From assembly GCA_030527385.1 (NCBI GenBank), contig JAUNAY010000024.1, positions 1 to 13,443 of the forward strand: DNA of 13,443 nucleotides. The letters are read 5' to 3'. The translations under genes and the position numbers were made by a program. Below the pieces are notes generated by a model, which was given only the letters and a program-made list of their open reading frames with translations, did not search any database and was not told the origin of the DNA. Below, one piece after another: positions 13,417 to 13,443 of this stretch. How positions within the stretch are numbered: the stretch's first letter is position 1; each line of letters begins with the position of its first letter. The DNA is from Fusobacterium sp. GTDB taxonomy: Bacteria; Fusobacteriota; Fusobacteriia; Fusobacteriales; Fusobacteriaceae.

Positions 13417-13443
13417 TATAAAAAAACTGTATCTTTCTATTTC

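Overview
The window is very AT-rich, with A/T-ending codons throughout and strong AGGAGG-type ribosome binding sites. It is densely coding and shows no mobile elements, tRNAs, rRNAs or CRISPR arrays. The gene content is nucleoside salvage, an acyl-CoA dehydrogenase fused to an ETF-alpha domain and rubredoxin, an FprA-type diiron flavoprotein, and lower Entner-Doudoroff enzymes. Together these suggest an anaerobic member of the Fusobacteriaceae (Fusobacterium or a close relative). That assignment is inferred from composition and domain architecture, not from a database match.

Region 1 (about 27-5144, minus strand) is a compact six-gene nucleoside catabolic operon transcribed in the order udp, nupC, cdd, deoD, deoB, deoC. 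It has one clear promoter at the right end and a hairpin terminator at the left end. Genes are 9-18 nt apart and some Shine-Dalgarno sequences overlap the preceding stop codon. The operon imports nucleosides, deaminates cytidine, phosphorolyses uridine and purine nucleosides, isomerises (deoxy)ribose-1-phosphate and cleaves deoxyribose-5-phosphate to acetaldehyde and glyceraldehyde-3-phosphate.

Region 2 (5383-8710, plus strand) is a two-gene operon with a near-consensus extended -10 promoter. The first gene encodes a three-domain fusion: acyl-CoA dehydrogenase, ETF-alpha FAD domain, rubredoxin. The second encodes FprA, a diiron/FMN O2 or NO reductase whose known electron donor is rubredoxin. 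The pair could form a short chain from acyl-CoA to oxygen or NO.

Region 3 (8708-10407) holds two divergent regulators: a GntR/HutC-type repressor (minus) and an IclR-type regulator (plus). A TTGTCTA element occurs in front of the GntR gene and at the start site of the nucleoside operon, so the GntR protein may control both. A different element, ATTCCATAT-N3/4-AAATTTCAT, lies upstream of the IclR gene and upstream of eda.

Region 4 (10409-13416) has an AEC-family transporter (minus) divergent from eda and kdgK (plus). These two enzymes phosphorylate 2-keto-3-deoxygluconate and cleave the product to pyruvate and glyceraldehyde-3-phosphate. The IclR protein is the likely regulator of this module.

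A window-wide oddity is that the palindrome CATG appears to be entirely absent, whereas CATA, CATC and CATT are abundant. About twenty His codons that precede a G-starting codon are all CAC. This looks like strong selection against one tetranucleotide, as expected under a CATG-specific restriction system.
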